Part shown: piece after piece, positions 37,801-47,132 of the stretch
Position numbering within the stretch: the first letter of the stretch is position 1
Layout of the letters: the number at the start of each line of letters is the position of its first letter
NCBI GenBank assembly: GCA_002699025.1
Contig: PABA01000107.1
Span: 1 to 50,842 of the forward strand
Reading direction: 5' to 3'
DNA: 50,842 bases
Source of the DNA: Sandaracinus sp.
GTDB taxonomy: Bacteria > Myxococcota_A > Polyangia > Polyangiales > Houyiibacteriaceae
The notes under the pieces: model-generated
Seen by the model: the letters and a program-made list of their open reading frames with translations, nothing else
Told to the model about the DNA's origin: nothing
Databases searched by the model: none
Position numbers and translations under genes: made by a program

Positions 37801-40800
37801 CGACCTCGAACTGCACGCGGAGCACCTCGAGCAGGTCCTGCCAGCGCTCCGTGCGCGCGTAGAGCCGCTCGAGCCCCTTGAGCGCCTGGAGGTTGAACTC
37901 CTCCTGCTGGCGCACCGCCGAGTAGGTCGCGATGGACCGCTCGACGTCCTGCGTCCGGTCCTCGTAGACCTCCGCGAGCTTGAGCTGCGTCGCGATCAGC
38001 TCCTCGCCCTCGACGGCCTTCGTCTTCTGCTCGAGGAGCTCCACCAGGCGCTGCCAGTTGCCGCGCTCCCCGTAGATGCGCTCGAGCTTCTCGATGGCGT
38101 CGACGTTCGAGGGCATCACCTCGAGCGCCCGCTCGTAGTAGCCCGTCGCCTGGTCCGGGATGTTCAGGTGGGTCGCCGAGAGGTCGCCCATCTTCACGTA
38201 GGTCTCGGCGAGGATCTCCGGATCGTCGGCCGTCTGAACGATCTGCCCGTAGGTCTGCGCGAGCGCGTCCCACTGCTGCGTCTTCTCGTACAGCTCCGCC
38301 GTCGAGATCATCAGGTGGACGTTGCCCGGGTCCACCGCCTGCACCTGCTGGTAGTAGGGCAGCGCGTAGTCCGGGTGATCGAGCTCCTGCCCGTACCACT
38401 TCGCGCACTGCAGGCAGAGGGTGATCTTCGTGTCCTGGTCCTGCGCCTCCTGGAGCGCCTCGTTCGCCGCCGTGAGCAGCTCGTTCCACTTGTTCGTGGC
38501 GCGCGTCACGCGCGTGAGCTCCTCGACCGTCGGCTTGTCCGCGTAGTCGAGGCTCCAGGCGACCTGGAGGGCGTCGAAGGCCTGGTCCTTGTCGTCGAGC
38601 TTCTCCTCGTAGACCTTCGCGACCTTGCCCAGGTAGCGCACGCTCTCCGAGAGGTCCTCGGTCGACTCGACGCGCACCAGGTACATGTCGATCAGGTCCT
38701 CCCAGCGCTGCGCGTCCCGGTGCAGGACCTCGAGCTGCTGGAAGGCGAACTCGTGCATCGGGTCGAGGTCGAGGATGCGCTGGTAGGCGCTCGTCCCGCC
38801 GTCCGGGTTGTCGAGCTGCTCGGCCCAGGTGCCCGCGATCGTGAGGAGCTGCTCGACCTGCTTCTCGGGCGTCTCCTCGAAGGCGAGGACCCGCTTCTCC
38901 ATGACGCCGACGGCGTCCTCCCACATCCCCTCCGTGCGGTGGATGTGCTCGAGGGCGTCCATGGCCGCGAAGTTCGACGGGTTCAGCTCGATGGCCCGGT
39001 TGTAGGCGTCCACCGCGTCCATCGGCTGCTGCAGCTCGACGTTGTAGAGGTGGCCGAGCTGCATGTAGACGTTCTCGATCTCGGCGTCTTCGAGCGTCGC
39101 GGCGCCCACCTCGATCACCCGGTGCAGCGTGTCCACCAGCTCGTGCTGCTGGTTCCCGGCCCGGTAGATCTCGGCGATGTGGAAGAGCGCGAAGGTGTTG
39201 CCCGGATCGATGTCCAGGACGCGCTCCCAGCTGTCGAGAGCGTTGCGCTCGCGCTCGAGCTTCTCGTACCAGATGCGCCCGAGGTCGGCGTAGACCTGCA
39301 CGCGCATCGCGTCGTCGTCGACGACGTTCGCCTCGCGCTCGAGGATCTCCACCAGGTCCGCCCAGGCCTCCTGCTCGGCGTAGATGGTCCCGAGGGCGTT
39401 CAGCGCCATCGGGTCCTCACCGCGGAGGTCGAGGACCTCCTTCCAGAGGTCGATGGCCTTCGCCGGGTCGTTCAGCTGCGTGCTGGCGAGGTACGCCATC
39501 TTGCTGAGCACCTCGGCGCGCTGCGTGTCGCCGAAGACGACCTCGATCTCCTTCTGGAACGCCGCGTAGAGCGCGTCCCAGGCCTGCTGGCGCGTGTAGA
39601 TCTCCTGGAGCGCCGTGATCGACTCGGCGTGCTCCGGCTCGAGGTTCCCGAGCACCTGGTCGTAGACCTGGATCGCCTGCTCGGTCTGCCCGAGGTCGTT
39701 CTCGAGCACCTGCCCGAGCCGGTAGTGGAACTCGACCAGGTCCTGCGGGATGTCCGACGCCTCGATGCGCTTGCGGAGCACGTCCGCGAGCGCCGCGTGG
39801 GCGCCGTTGGCCTCGTAGATGCGGTCGAGGGCCGCGAGCGCCTCCTCGTCCTTCACGTCCACGCCGAGCACGTAGCGGTAGGCCTCCTCGGCCTTCGCCA
39901 CGTCGGCGAGCTCCTCCTCGTAGACGCGCGCGAGGCGCTTGCCGAGGAAGACCTTGTGCTCCGCCTGCTCGGTCATCTGGATGCCGTCGGCGTAGGTGCT
40001 CGCGAGCTGGCCCCAGCCGTCGAGCATGCCGCCGAGGCGTTCGACCTCCATCAGCGTGTGATCGTGCGCCGGGTCCTCGAGGAGGGCCCGCTGCATCCAG
40101 AGGAAGGCGCGCTCGTGGTCCGCCGCGCGCTCCTCGGCGATCTCGGAGATGCGGTGCATCATCGAGACGCGCTCGATCGGGTCGCCCTGGTAGTTGAGCT
40201 GCACCTCGTGGACGTTGAGCAGCCGGTCCCAGGCCTCGCTCATGCGGTAGAGCGGCTCGAGGATCTCGCCGATGCGGAGCGGCTCCACGCCGTCCGAGAA
40301 GAGCAACTCGAGCGCGGTCATCGCCGGCTGGTGCTCGGGCGCCGCCGCCAGGATCTCCTGGTACTGCTCGATGGCCTTCTCGGTCTGGCCGAGGTGGTTC
40401 TGGAAGACCTGCCCGAGCCGGAACTGGAGCGTGAGGATGTCGTCCGGGCTCGCGGCGACCTGCGTCTCCTTCTCCAGGATGTCCGCCAGCTCGGCCCAGC
40501 GCTCGGTCGCTTCGTAGAGCCGGTCGAGCGCCTCGATGGCCTGCACGTGCCCCGGGTCCGCCTCGATCACGAGCTTGTAGCGCTCGATGGCCGCGTCGAC
40601 GTCGCCGACCTGGACCTCGTAGATCTGGGCCGTGCGGAGCGCCATCTCGATGACGTCGGTCGGGTGCTCCTCGCGGATCTTCTGGATCTCGACGTCGTAG
40701 AGGCGCGTGACCTCCTTCCACTGATCGGTCATCTCGCCGAGCCGCTCGAGGCTGCCCAGCGTGAGATCGTGGCGGTTGTCGAGGGGGAGCGCCCGCGCGT

Positions 40801-43800
40801 AGGCCTGGAAGGCCGCCTGCGGGTCGTCGAGCTGCATCTCCGAGAGCTCGGCCACCTGGTGCAGGAGGTCGACCTTCCGGATCGGATCCTCCTCGTGGGC
40901 GATCTGCACCTCGTGGACGCTGACGAGCTTCTGCCACTCGCCCATCTGCCGGTAGACCGGCTCGAGCACGCCCGCCGCGGCGACCGGCTCGACGCCCTCC
41001 GAGACCATGGACTCGAGGGCGTTCAGCGTGGGCTCGTGGTCCGGCGCGACCTCGAGGATCTCGCGGTAGATGTCCACGGCGCGGATCGCGTCGTCGAGCC
41101 GGTGATGCCAGAGGTCCGCGATGCGGTAGCGGTAGGAGATGACCTCGCTCGGATCGGCCGCGAGATCGGCCTCCCGCTCGAGGACGCTGAGCAGCTCCTG
41201 CCACTGCTCGGTGGCCTGGTAGAGCGCGTCGAGGCGCCCCAGCGCCGTCAGATCGTCCGGGTCGATCTCGAGGATGCGCTGGTAGCTGTCGATGGCCTTC
41301 GCGTTGTCCCCGAGCTCCCGCTCGTAGACCGCGCCGACCTCGACGTAGAGCCCCTTCTTCTCGTCCGGATCGACGACGATGTCGGCCTTCGTCGTGTAGA
41401 CCTCGAGGAGCTTCTCCCAGTTCTCGAGCCGCAGGTTCAGCTCGATGAGCTTGTCGAGGCTCTGGACGTCCTCGGGGTCGATCTCGAGCGCCTTGTGGTA
41501 GACGCCGATGGCGTCGTTCGGCCGCTCGAGGAGCTCCTCGTAGATGGCCGCCGCGCGGTAGAGGTAGTCCTTCTGCTCGTCCGGCGAGGTGAGCATCGTG
41601 GACTTCTTCAGGTAGATCTGCGCGAGGTCCTCGTAGCGCTCGGAGAGCTGGTAGAGGCGCTCGAGGGCCGTCGCCGCCTCGAGGTGCATCTCGTCGAGCT
41701 CGAGCACCTTCACGTAGTGCGCGATGGCGCCCGGGTGATCGCCGAGCTGGTTCTCGCGGATCTGCGCGGCCTTCACGTGGAGGTCGGCCGCGAGCATCGG
41801 ATCGTCGAGATCCTGGAGCTGCTCCTCGTAGGTCTTGGCGAGGGCCTCGGCGTCGCCGATCACCGGCGTCAGGCGCTCGAGCTGCTCCTGCGTGGAGGCG
41901 TTGCTCGGGTCCTCCGCGAGGGCGCGCGAGTAGCTTTCGAAGGCCGCGTTGTAGTCGTCGAGGGCGACCTCGTAGAGCTCGGCGATGCGATGGAGGAGCT
42001 CGACCCGGCGCTCCGGCGAGGAGGCGTGCTTCGCCTGGATCTCGTGGACGCCGATGAGCTTCCGGACCTCGCCCGCGTCGCGGTAGATGGGCTCCAGGAT
42101 CTCGGCGATGAGGAGCTGGTGCTCCGGCGCCTGGAGGAGCCGCTCGAGGTTCGCGAGCGCCGCCTCGTTGGACGGCTGCCGCATCAGCACCTCGCGGTAG
42201 ATCTCGATGGCCGCCTCGGTGGCGTCCATGCGCTGCTCGCGCGGCTCGGCGAGACGCAGCATGAGCTGGATCTGCTGCTCCTCCTCGACCGCGAGCTCGA
42301 GGCGCCGGTTCACGTTGTCGGCGAGCTCGGCCCACATCTCCTGGCGCTGGAAGAGGTCGTCCAGGGCCGCGAGGGCGCGCTGCGAGGTCGGATCGATCTC
42401 GAGGATCTCGTTGTAGACGCGGATGGCCGTCTCGGGGCTCTCCAGGAACTCGTCGTGGATCGCGGCCATCTGCGCGAGGAGCTCCTCCTTCTCGGTGGGC
42501 TCCATGGTCTGCTCGGCGCGCGCGCGGAGCACCTGCACCAGGTCGCTCCAGCGCTCCGTGCGCCGGAAGAGCGCGTCGAGCTGGAGCAGCACCTCGACGT
42601 CGCCCTCGTCGTCCTCGAGCACCTTGCGGTACGAGGCGACGGCGCCGTCCACGTCCTCGAGCTGCGTGTCCTGGATCTGCGCGGCCTTGATCCACAAGGC
42701 GCGGCGCAGCATCGGATCGTCGTTCGAGCCGGCGAGCTCCCCGAGGAGCGTGACGAGCTGCGGGAAGCGGTCCTGCGAGATCGCGATGGTCTCGAGCCGG
42801 GCCAGCGTGTCCTCGCTGCCCGGCTGCTCCGCGAGCGCCTCCGAGTACGCACCGAAGGACTTCTCCGCGTCCTGGAGCTGCTCGCCGTAGACCTCACCGA
42901 TCTTCGTCAGCAGCTCGAGGCGCTCGTCGCTCGTCTCGGCGCCCGCGTGGAGCACCCGGAGCGCACGGATCAGCGGCTCGTAGTGGCCGCCGACCTCGTA
43001 CACGGGCTCGAGGATGCGCGCCGCCGTGACCCCGACCTCTTCGTCGTCGAGGAGCGCTTCGAGCGCCTCGCGGCCGCCCTCGTGCTCCGGGAGGATCGTG
43101 AGGACCTCCCGGTAGAGCTCCACGGCGCGCGGCTTGTCGGCGAGGTGCTGCTCGAGGGCGCGGCCGAGGCGGAACTTCAGCGCCGCCATCTCCTCGTGGC
43201 TCTCGGCGAGCTCGATGCGCCGCTCGAGCGTCGAGGCGAAGTCCTCCCAGCGCTCCTGCTGCTCGTAGAGCCGGTCGAGGGCGCGGAAGGCGTCGACCTC
43301 GCCGTGCCCGTACTCGCCGAGGATGTCGTTGTACGCCGCGATGGCGTCGTCGGCGCTCTCGAGCTTCTCCTCGATGAGCGCGGCCCGCTGGTAGGCGAGC
43401 TGCCGGCGCGCGTCGTCGTCCGTCTCGAGCTGCATGCGGCGCTCGAGCACCTCGAGGAGCTCGGCCCACTTCTCCGTCTGCTCGTAGAGCTCCGTGAGGG
43501 CCGTGATGGCCTCGACCTGATCGCCCCGCAGCTCGTAGACGCCGCGGTACTGGGCGATGGCGTCCTCGACCTTCTCCACCTTCCGGAGCAGGCCGCCGAA
43601 GGTGAGCCGCAGCTCGATCTCGTCGTCCTCGGCTTCGGCGCCCTCGATGGCCTTCGCGTAGGCCTCGAGCGCCTTGTCCCAGTCCTTCGTCGCCTCGGCG
43701 AGGCGCTCGACGTCCTCGCGGACGACCTCCTGCTGGGGCATCACGGCGAAGGCCTCGAGGTACTTCTCGTAGGCCGTGTCCGCCTTCCGCAGCCGCTCCT

Positions 43801-45007
43801 CGTAGAGCAGGCCGAGCTCCCGCAGGAGCGCGACGCGGCGCTCCGGCTCCATGTCGTGCCGGAGGCGCACCTCGTAGACGGGCGCGAGCTTCCGCGCGTC
43901 GTTCGCCTCCTCGTAGATCGGCGAGAGCGCCTCGGCCGCCTCGAGGTTGTCCGGATCGGCGTCCAGGACCTTCTCGTAGGCCCGGGCGGCGCGATCCGCC
44001 TTGTCCATCTTCTCGATCCAGAGCTTCGCCGCGCGGAAGAGGAGCGCGACCTTGTCCTCGAGCTCCGTCTCCTTGCCGTCGGCCTCGCGCTCGAGGATGC
44101 GGATCAGCTCGGACCACTTCTCGGTCTCGGCGTAGAAGTCCTCGAGCTCGTCCCAGGCCTTGAGCGCGACGTAGCGGCGCTTGAGCTGCTCCTGCGCGCG
44201 TCGGTCCCCGGGGTTGATGTCGAGGAGCTTCTTGAAGGCGCCCACGGCGCCGGCGTCGTCGCCGATCTTGTCGGCGTAGATCATGCCGAGCTTCTGGAGC
44301 TGCTTCGGATCCGGGTCGGCGTCCGTGAGGATCTCGAGCACCTCGGCGAGCGGCTTCCACTCGCGGGCGCGCTCGTAGAGCGTGGCGAGGGCGTCGAGCG
44401 CCTCCGGGTGCGTGGGCTCGTACTCGCGGACCTTCTCCCAGAGGCCGATGCAGACGTCCGGCTTGCGGATGCGCTTGGTGGCGAGCTCGGCCATCTCGAC
44501 ATAGCGCAGGCCGCGGTCGGCCGGGTCGAGGAGCTCGGCCTCCTTTTGCATGATGCCGATCAGGCTCTCCCAGTCGCGCCGCTTCTCGTACATCTCCTTG
44601 AGGCGCGTCATCGCCTCGATGTCCTGGGGCGCGTACTCGAGCACCTGCTCGAAGCACTTGATGGCCTCGGCCTGGTTGCTCGAGCGCTCGACGTACATCG
44701 TGCCGGCCTCGCGGAGCAGGCGAACCTTCTCCTCCGGGTCCTGGACGATCTCCGCCTTCGCGAGGATGGTCCGGATCACGTCCGACCAGCGCTTCTGGCC
44801 CTCGTACTTCTCGAGCTGCTCGTCGAGCTCGGCCAGCTGGGCCTTCTCCTCGTCGGTCAGCTCACGCGGCGGGGCGGCCTCGGCGGGCGCCTCTTCCGGC
44901 GTCTCCGCCTCCGCCTCGGTCCCCGCCTCGGCCTCCGCCTCTTCCGGGGCTTCGGCCTCCGTCTCCTCGGCCGATTCCAGGTTCTCGTCGTGCTCGTTCT
45001 CCGACAT
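34853..45007 (-). CDS. giant TPR-repeat protein (3,384 aa), GltI/AgmK-like
   Basis: One open frame of 10,155 bp. Residues 1-~50 are an acidic Glu/Ala-rich leader with no signal peptide. Almost all of the rest, to about residue 3,110, is a TPR-like superhelix: units of roughly 34-39 residues with recurring Y/W-x-x-L, A-Y-x-x-I/L-L-x-x-D-P and ALxxLYExxxxWxxL patterns; at that length the number would be around 80, an estimate from arithmetic. The last ~270 residues (from about RNLWFSELLHPDEDRY) form a different, globular domain. The size, repeat content and its place behind a TPR lipoprotein and an FHA/PglI-domain protein recall GltI (AgmK), the giant TPR protein of the Myxococcus gliding machine. 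It probably acts as a scaffold; location is not shown by sequence. The GltI assignment is inferred. Confidence 0.85.
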   Translation of the reverse strand: MSENEHDENLESAEETEAEAPEEAEAEAGTEAEAETPEEAPAEAAPPRELTDEEKAQLAELDEQLEKYEGQKRWSDVIRTILAKAEIVQDPEEKVRLLREAGTMYVERSSNQAEAIKCFEQVLEYAPQDIEAMTRLKEMYEKRRDWESLIGIMQKEAELLDPADRGLRYVEMAELATKRIRKPDVCIGLWEKVREYEPTHPEALDALATLYERAREWKPLAEVLEILTDADPDPKQLQKLGMIYADKIGDDAGAVGAFKKLLDINPGDRRAQEQLKRRYVALKAWDELEDFYAETEKWSELIRILEREADGKETELEDKVALLFRAAKLWIEKMDKADRAARAYEKVLDADPDNLEAAEALSPIYEEANDARKLAPVYEVRLRHDMEPERRVALLRELGLLYEERLRKADTAYEKYLEAFAVMPQQEVVREDVERLAEATKDWDKALEAYAKAIEGAEAEDDEIELRLTFGGLLRKVEKVEDAIAQYRGVYELRGDQVEAITALTELYEQTEKWAELLEVLERRMQLETDDDARRQLAYQRAALIEEKLESADDAIAAYNDILGEYGHGEVDAFRALDRLYEQQERWEDFASTLERRIELAESHEEMAALKFRLGRALEQHLADKPRAVELYREVLTILPEHEGGREALEALLDDEEVGVTAARILEPVYEVGGHYEPLIRALRVLHAGAETSDERLELLTKIGEVYGEQLQDAEKSFGAYSEALAEQPGSEDTLARLETIAISQDRFPQLVTLLGELAGSNDDPMLRRALWIKAAQIQDTQLEDVDGAVASYRKVLEDDEGDVEVLLQLDALFRRTERWSDLVQVLRARAEQTMEPTEKEELLAQMAAIHDEFLESPETAIRVYNEILEIDPTSQRALAALDDLFQRQEMWAELADNVNRRLELAVEEEQQIQLMLRLAEPREQRMDATEAAIEIYREVLMRQPSNEAALANLERLLQAPEHQLLIAEILEPIYRDAGEVRKLIGVHEIQAKHASSPERRVELLHRIAELYEVALDDYNAAFESYSRALAEDPSNASTQEQLERLTPVIGDAEALAKTYEEQLQDLDDPMLAADLHVKAAQIRENQLGDHPGAIAHYVKVLELDEMHLEAATALERLYQLSERYEDLAQIYLKKSTMLTSPDEQKDYLYRAAAIYEELLERPNDAIGVYHKALEIDPEDVQSLDKLIELNLRLENWEKLLEVYTTKADIVVDPDEKKGLYVEVGAVYERELGDNAKAIDSYQRILEIDPDDLTALGRLDALYQATEQWQELLSVLEREADLAADPSEVISYRYRIADLWHHRLDDAIRAVDIYREILEVAPDHEPTLNALESMVSEGVEPVAAAGVLEPVYRQMGEWQKLVSVHEVQIAHEEDPIRKVDLLHQVAELSEMQLDDPQAAFQAYARALPLDNRHDLTLGSLERLGEMTDQWKEVTRLYDVEIQKIREEHPTDVIEMALRTAQIYEVQVGDVDAAIERYKLVIEADPGHVQAIEALDRLYEATERWAELADILEKETQVAASPDDILTLQFRLGQVFQNHLGQTEKAIEQYQEILAAAPEHQPAMTALELLFSDGVEPLRIGEILEPLYRMSEAWDRLLNVHEVQLNYQGDPIERVSMMHRISEIAEERAADHERAFLWMQRALLEDPAHDHTLMEVERLGGMLDGWGQLASTYADGIQMTEQAEHKVFLGKRLARVYEEELADVAKAEEAYRYVLGVDVKDEEALAALDRIYEANGAHAALADVLRKRIEASDIPQDLVEFHYRLGQVLENDLGQTEQAIQVYDQVLGNLEPEHAESITALQEIYTRQQAWDALYAAFQKEIEVVFGDTQRAEVLSKMAYLASTQLNDPAKAIDLWKEVLDLRGEDPMALNALGTIYAEQEAWADLVEILEREANVVDDDAMRVQVYADLGRIWYEKLERERNALDSWERVLDIDPGNTFALFHIAEIYRAGNQQHELVDTLHRVIEVGAATLEDAEIENVYMQLGHLYNVELQQPMDAVDAYNRAIELNPSNFAAMDALEHIHRTEGMWEDAVGVMEKRVLAFEETPEKQVEQLLTIAGTWAEQLDNPDGGTSAYQRILDLDPMHEFAFQQLEVLHRDAQRWEDLIDMYLVRVESTEDLSESVRYLGKVAKVYEEKLDDKDQAFDALQVAWSLDYADKPTVEELTRVTRATNKWNELLTAANEALQEAQDQDTKITLCLQCAKWYGQELDHPDYALPYYQQVQAVDPGNVHLMISTAELYEKTQQWDALAQTYGQIVQTADDPEILAETYVKMGDLSATHLNIPDQATGYYERALEVMPSNVDAIEKLERIYGERGNWQRLVELLEQKTKAVEGEELIATQLKLAEVYEDRTQDVERSIATYSAVRQQEEFNLQALKGLERLYARTERWQDLLEVLRVQFEVVSTEKERIGVLTQMAGMYEEEFIKPGEAAQCHEQVLEIDPMHEGALQALARLYRHMKDWDKLIDTYERHVTATPDRSERIRVYKAMGETFAGDLDEPDRAVDAYLAVLDIDDQDVEALDALTRIYDKRGDHASALEMMEQLARLVQEPQQQVDLLFRSGRILDKELGDRVSALDKYQMALDIEPGHLESIAAMRDIQLDSGDWLAAAKLYEQEASYTQSPRRVAELLVALGGLYEDRLDEHAKAIEVWEAALKQDPDNEDAAMPLVDEYQKQERYEEAFPLLEMLVKRSGKREPDEQHRLSFTLGETSMKLGKTAEAIKAYEKAYQIDSTHLPTLLGVAASHYAAEDWAKAFKFYQMLLVHHRDSLAPDEITDIFFRLGVIKREQGERRKALNMFDKALEEDPFHRPTLEAVVGLYEKQNEWQQVIHFKKQILETVTDLEERFDLLDAIGTLWKEKVGNAQKAIESWAEASDIKPEDHRMLHKLLVAYQETKQWEDAIQIIDQIEALETRDKVKAKYKYTIAVITRDELKDADAALDKFNESLDLDPDQLKAFEAINKILNAKKDWKALERAYRKMIHRIIKEPAREDLKHNLFYTLGIIYRDRQRNYEAAAEAFKTAATFKPGDPQQHQILAELYTLMGDRVDMAIEEHQWLLRNDPYRVDSYRALYKLYFDARAYDKAWCLAATLSFLQKADAEQQQFYTQYRPQGPIRPRGRVERNLWFSELLHPDEDRYVSKIMELMAPAVLAVKQASDKALKIDKLKPVDPASSTVTFARTFGFVQQVLNIPTQPRLFLQQQTPGGLAHLPGSNPPAVISGSTLLSGYSPQDLMFLLGRFLTYYLSEHFVRTLFSSHTELRFLLLAALRLSGTGPADPQVDQWAQPLSQHMNAAQMDGLRAVCRKFVDDQGGRADIKRWMQTVELSACRAGFLVCNDLVTAKKMIEVLPPEGSVDLPPKDKLKELVLFSVSENYFKLREALGIQIQV

Positions 45008-45024
45008 GGCCTCGTGCTCCGACT

Positions 45025-45040
45025 GCGGACCGCGGTCCGC
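45025..45040. promoter_or_regulatory. perfect 16-bp palindrome before the giant TPR gene
   Basis: GCGGACCGCGGTCCGC begins 17 bp before the ATG of the giant gene, and a second hairpin (GCGCCC/GGGCGC arms, 45044-45063) lies just upstream. They could be operators, or structure in the 5' leader affecting translation. The 271-bp gap to the previous gene has no other recognised element. Confidence 0.35.
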
Positions 45041-45278
45041 CGTGCGCCCTCACGTGGGGGCGCGAACTCCATCCAGCCCGCTCGACGCGGACCCACCACG
45101 CCCGGCTCCCGCCGAGCACTCCACAAGACAAGCCACCGAGGGGTCTCCCCCTCGAGGGCGAAGGCCACGCCCTCGCCCGACCCGGGCCCGCTCCCCGGGT
45201 GTCGCGGCGACCGCACGGGCGCGAAGGGCGGCGCTGACCACCCTCGCGCGCTTCGTGCTCGACCGCCGCGCCCTCACC

Positions 45279-46154
45279 TCAGTTGACCGAGAGCTCCCCC
45301 AGCCGGTCGCGCGCGGCCTTGAGGTAGTGCGGCGGCGCGTCGGCGCCGGCGATCTCGACGAACTTCTTCAGGTAGCGCCGGGCCTCCTCGCGGTTCTCCG
45401 TGAGCGAGTAGGTCCAGCCGAGCGAGAAGAGCGCGTCGCGCATGCCCGGGACGATCTCCAGGGCGGCGCGGAAGTGCTCGATCGCCTGATCGTAGTTGCG
45501 CTGCTGCTGGTAGACGGTGCCGATGAGGTGATGGAGGCTGGCCTCCTCCTCCGAGTTCGGCATCGCGACCTCGAGCCCGCCGTTGAGCACCTGAGCCGCC
45601 TCGTCGAGGTAGTCCTGACCGAGGTTGGCGTAGAGGCGACCGAGCTGCATGTAGGCCTCGAGGAAGCGCGGGCCGTGCTCGATGGCCTCCGTGTAGCGCT
45701 CGAGGGCGCCCTGGCGATCCTCGAGCTCCTCGAGGACCTGGCCGAGCTTGAAGTAGGCCTTGAAGAGGTCCGGGTCGATCTCGATGGACCGCTCGAAGGC
45801 CTCCTTGGCGTCCTCCCAGTCCTCGAGCTGCATGAGCACCGTGCCGAGCTTCTCGTGGTAGCCGGCGACCTCGCCGTTCACGGCGATGGCCTGGTTGAGG
45901 TCGTCCTTGGCGCGCTCGAAGGAGCGCAGCTCGATGTGGACCAGGGCCAGGTTGTAGAACGCCTGGTCGTTGGTCGGGTCGATGGCCGTCGCCCGCTCGA
46001 GGCTCTTGACCGCGTCGACGTAGCGCTTCTGCTGCGCGTAGACGACGCCCTCGTTCATCTGGTTGACCGACTCCACGCGGGCCCGGGAGCAGTTGCCTCC
46101 CGTCAGGATGGTCATGGCCAAAAGGCCGAAGAGCAGGGTCGAAGCTCGCTGCAT
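45279..46154 (-). CDS. TPR lipoprotein, GltE/AglT-like
   Basis: 291 residues from ATG 46154, which has GGGAG about 10 nt upstream. The N-terminus is a signal peptide ending ILTGGNC, a somewhat non-standard lipobox (Asn before the Cys), so lipidation at C22 is likely but not certain. The mature protein is six to seven consecutive TPRs, for example a unit ending ERATAIDPTNDQAFYNLALV and the following ones, with good Trp/Leu/Gly/Tyr/Ala/Phe/Ala/Pro positions. It directly precedes the giant TPR gene on the same strand. A TPR lipoprotein in such a place matches GltE (AglT) of Myxococcus, an outer-membrane-associated part of the gliding complex; that link is inferred. Confidence 0.75.
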   Translation of the reverse strand: MQRASTLLFGLLAMTILTGGNCSRARVESVNQMNEGVVYAQQKRYVDAVKSLERATAIDPTNDQAFYNLALVHIELRSFERAKDDLNQAIAVNGEVAGYHEKLGTVLMQLEDWEDAKEAFERSIEIDPDLFKAYFKLGQVLEELEDRQGALERYTEAIEHGPRFLEAYMQLGRLYANLGQDYLDEAAQVLNGGLEVAMPNSEEEASLHHLIGTVYQQQRNYDQAIEHFRAALEIVPGMRDALFSLGWTYSLTENREEARRYLKKFVEIAGADAPPHYLKAARDRLGELSVN

Positions 46155-46290
46155 CGCTCTCAGATCTCCCAGGTGGAAAGGGCGTCCCATCGATGTAAGC
46201 AAAACGGGTCCGCGAGGGGCTCGCGGGGGGGTCGCCCGACTGGCCGACGCTCGGTCAGCCGAGGTCGCCGCCCGGTACGCGGGCCGGGCG

Positions 46291-46320
46291 ATACTAAAAG
46301 AGTTCCGCGTCGCGACTCAA
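46291..46320 (-). promoter_or_regulatory. sigma-70-type promoter of the TPR lipoprotein gene
   Basis: On the minus strand TTGAGT (46315-46320) and TAGTAT (46291-46296) are separated by 18 bp, in a locally AT-richer patch. The implied start near 46284 gives a ~130-nt leader to ATG 46154. Both hexamers match four of six consensus bases. Confidence 0.45.
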
Positions 46321-46695
46321 CCGTGAATTCGCGCATCTACGGCCACGCCGAGCCGCTCTCCGCCCCATTGCAGACAGGGCGGATCGATGAAGCCCCCTCG
46401 CCCGCCTCCCGAGCGCCCGACGCGCCGGCTCACCCGGCCCCATCCCGACGCCCCGCTCCATCCAGCTCCGCCTGCAGCACGCGCACAGCGTTCGATCATG
46501 CCGAACGAACACCGCGCCTCGCCCGAAGCACGCAGGGAGCCCATCGCCTCGCCCGCCATCCGCCCAGTCCGCACAGACGAGACCCAGGCGCGCCGCTGCC
46601 CCAGGGCGGTCGGAGGAGCGGCCCCCACATCCGTCCGCCCCCACGGAACCGCCTTCGTGCTCCGCCATGGAACCGCCCCGTGACGCCGCGCCCCC

Positions 46696-46925
46696 CATCC
46701 GCCCGGTCACCCCGAAGCGCCACCGGACGAGCCAAAGCGAGCGACCGACCCGCACCTGCGAAGCACTTCGTGGCGCGCGCCGCTGCCTGGCCCCGGCCGG
46801 GGGCCGCGCTCTCCATCCGCCCGGTCACCGCGAAGCGCTCCCGGACGAGCCAAAGCGAGCGACCGACCCACGCTCTGCGGAGCGCCCATGCTGCGCGCCG
46901 CCGCCCGGCCCCGGCCGGGGGAGCG
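46696..46925. repeat. 118-bp imperfect tandem duplication
   Basis: Unit A starts at 46696 and unit B at 46814, both beginning CATCCGCCCGGTCACC. They share GGACGAGCCAAAGCGAGCGA and CCCCGGCCGGGGG at matching places and differ at scattered bases and small indels, so the duplication is old. A weaker relative starts near 46557. Confidence 0.8.
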
Positions 46926-46993
46926 CCCCCATCTCCGCCCCGTAGCCCGGCCCCACGGAGCCGCTCCCCCGTACCGACGAAGAACCGACCCGT

Positions 46994-47126
46994 GTGACGC
47001 CGCGGCCACGCGGCGCCGAGCGGCCTACGGCCGCGCTGGTAAGCCAAAGATAGCGAGCGAAGCGAGCGGACACCGTGACGCCGCGGCCACGCGGCGCCGA
47101 GCGGCCTACGGCCGCGCTGGTAAGCC
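46994..47126. repeat. two perfect 52-bp direct repeats with internal palindromes
   Basis: Copies at 46994-47045 and 47075-47126 are identical and begin GTGACGCCGCGG. Each contains GCGGCC-TAC-GGCCGC, a stable hairpin. The 29-bp spacer contains AGCGAGCGAAGCGAGCGG. The perfect identity, unlike the diverged repeats to the left, suggests a recent duplication or ongoing conversion. Confidence 0.9.
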
Positions 47127-47132
47127 CAATTG

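Noticed and set aside
35147-45286. A 3,379-codon open frame antisense to almost the whole giant TPR gene
   Set aside because: It mirrors the TPR gene codon by codon: GC-rich third positions and few TTA/CTA/TCA codons remove stops on the other strand. Its protein is Arg/Leu/Glu/Val-rich without any domain pattern, while the minus-strand protein shows clear TPRs.
46994-47126. CRISPR array
   Set aside because: Only two copies, 52 bp long with a 29-bp spacer that is itself repeat-like, and no cas genes nearby.
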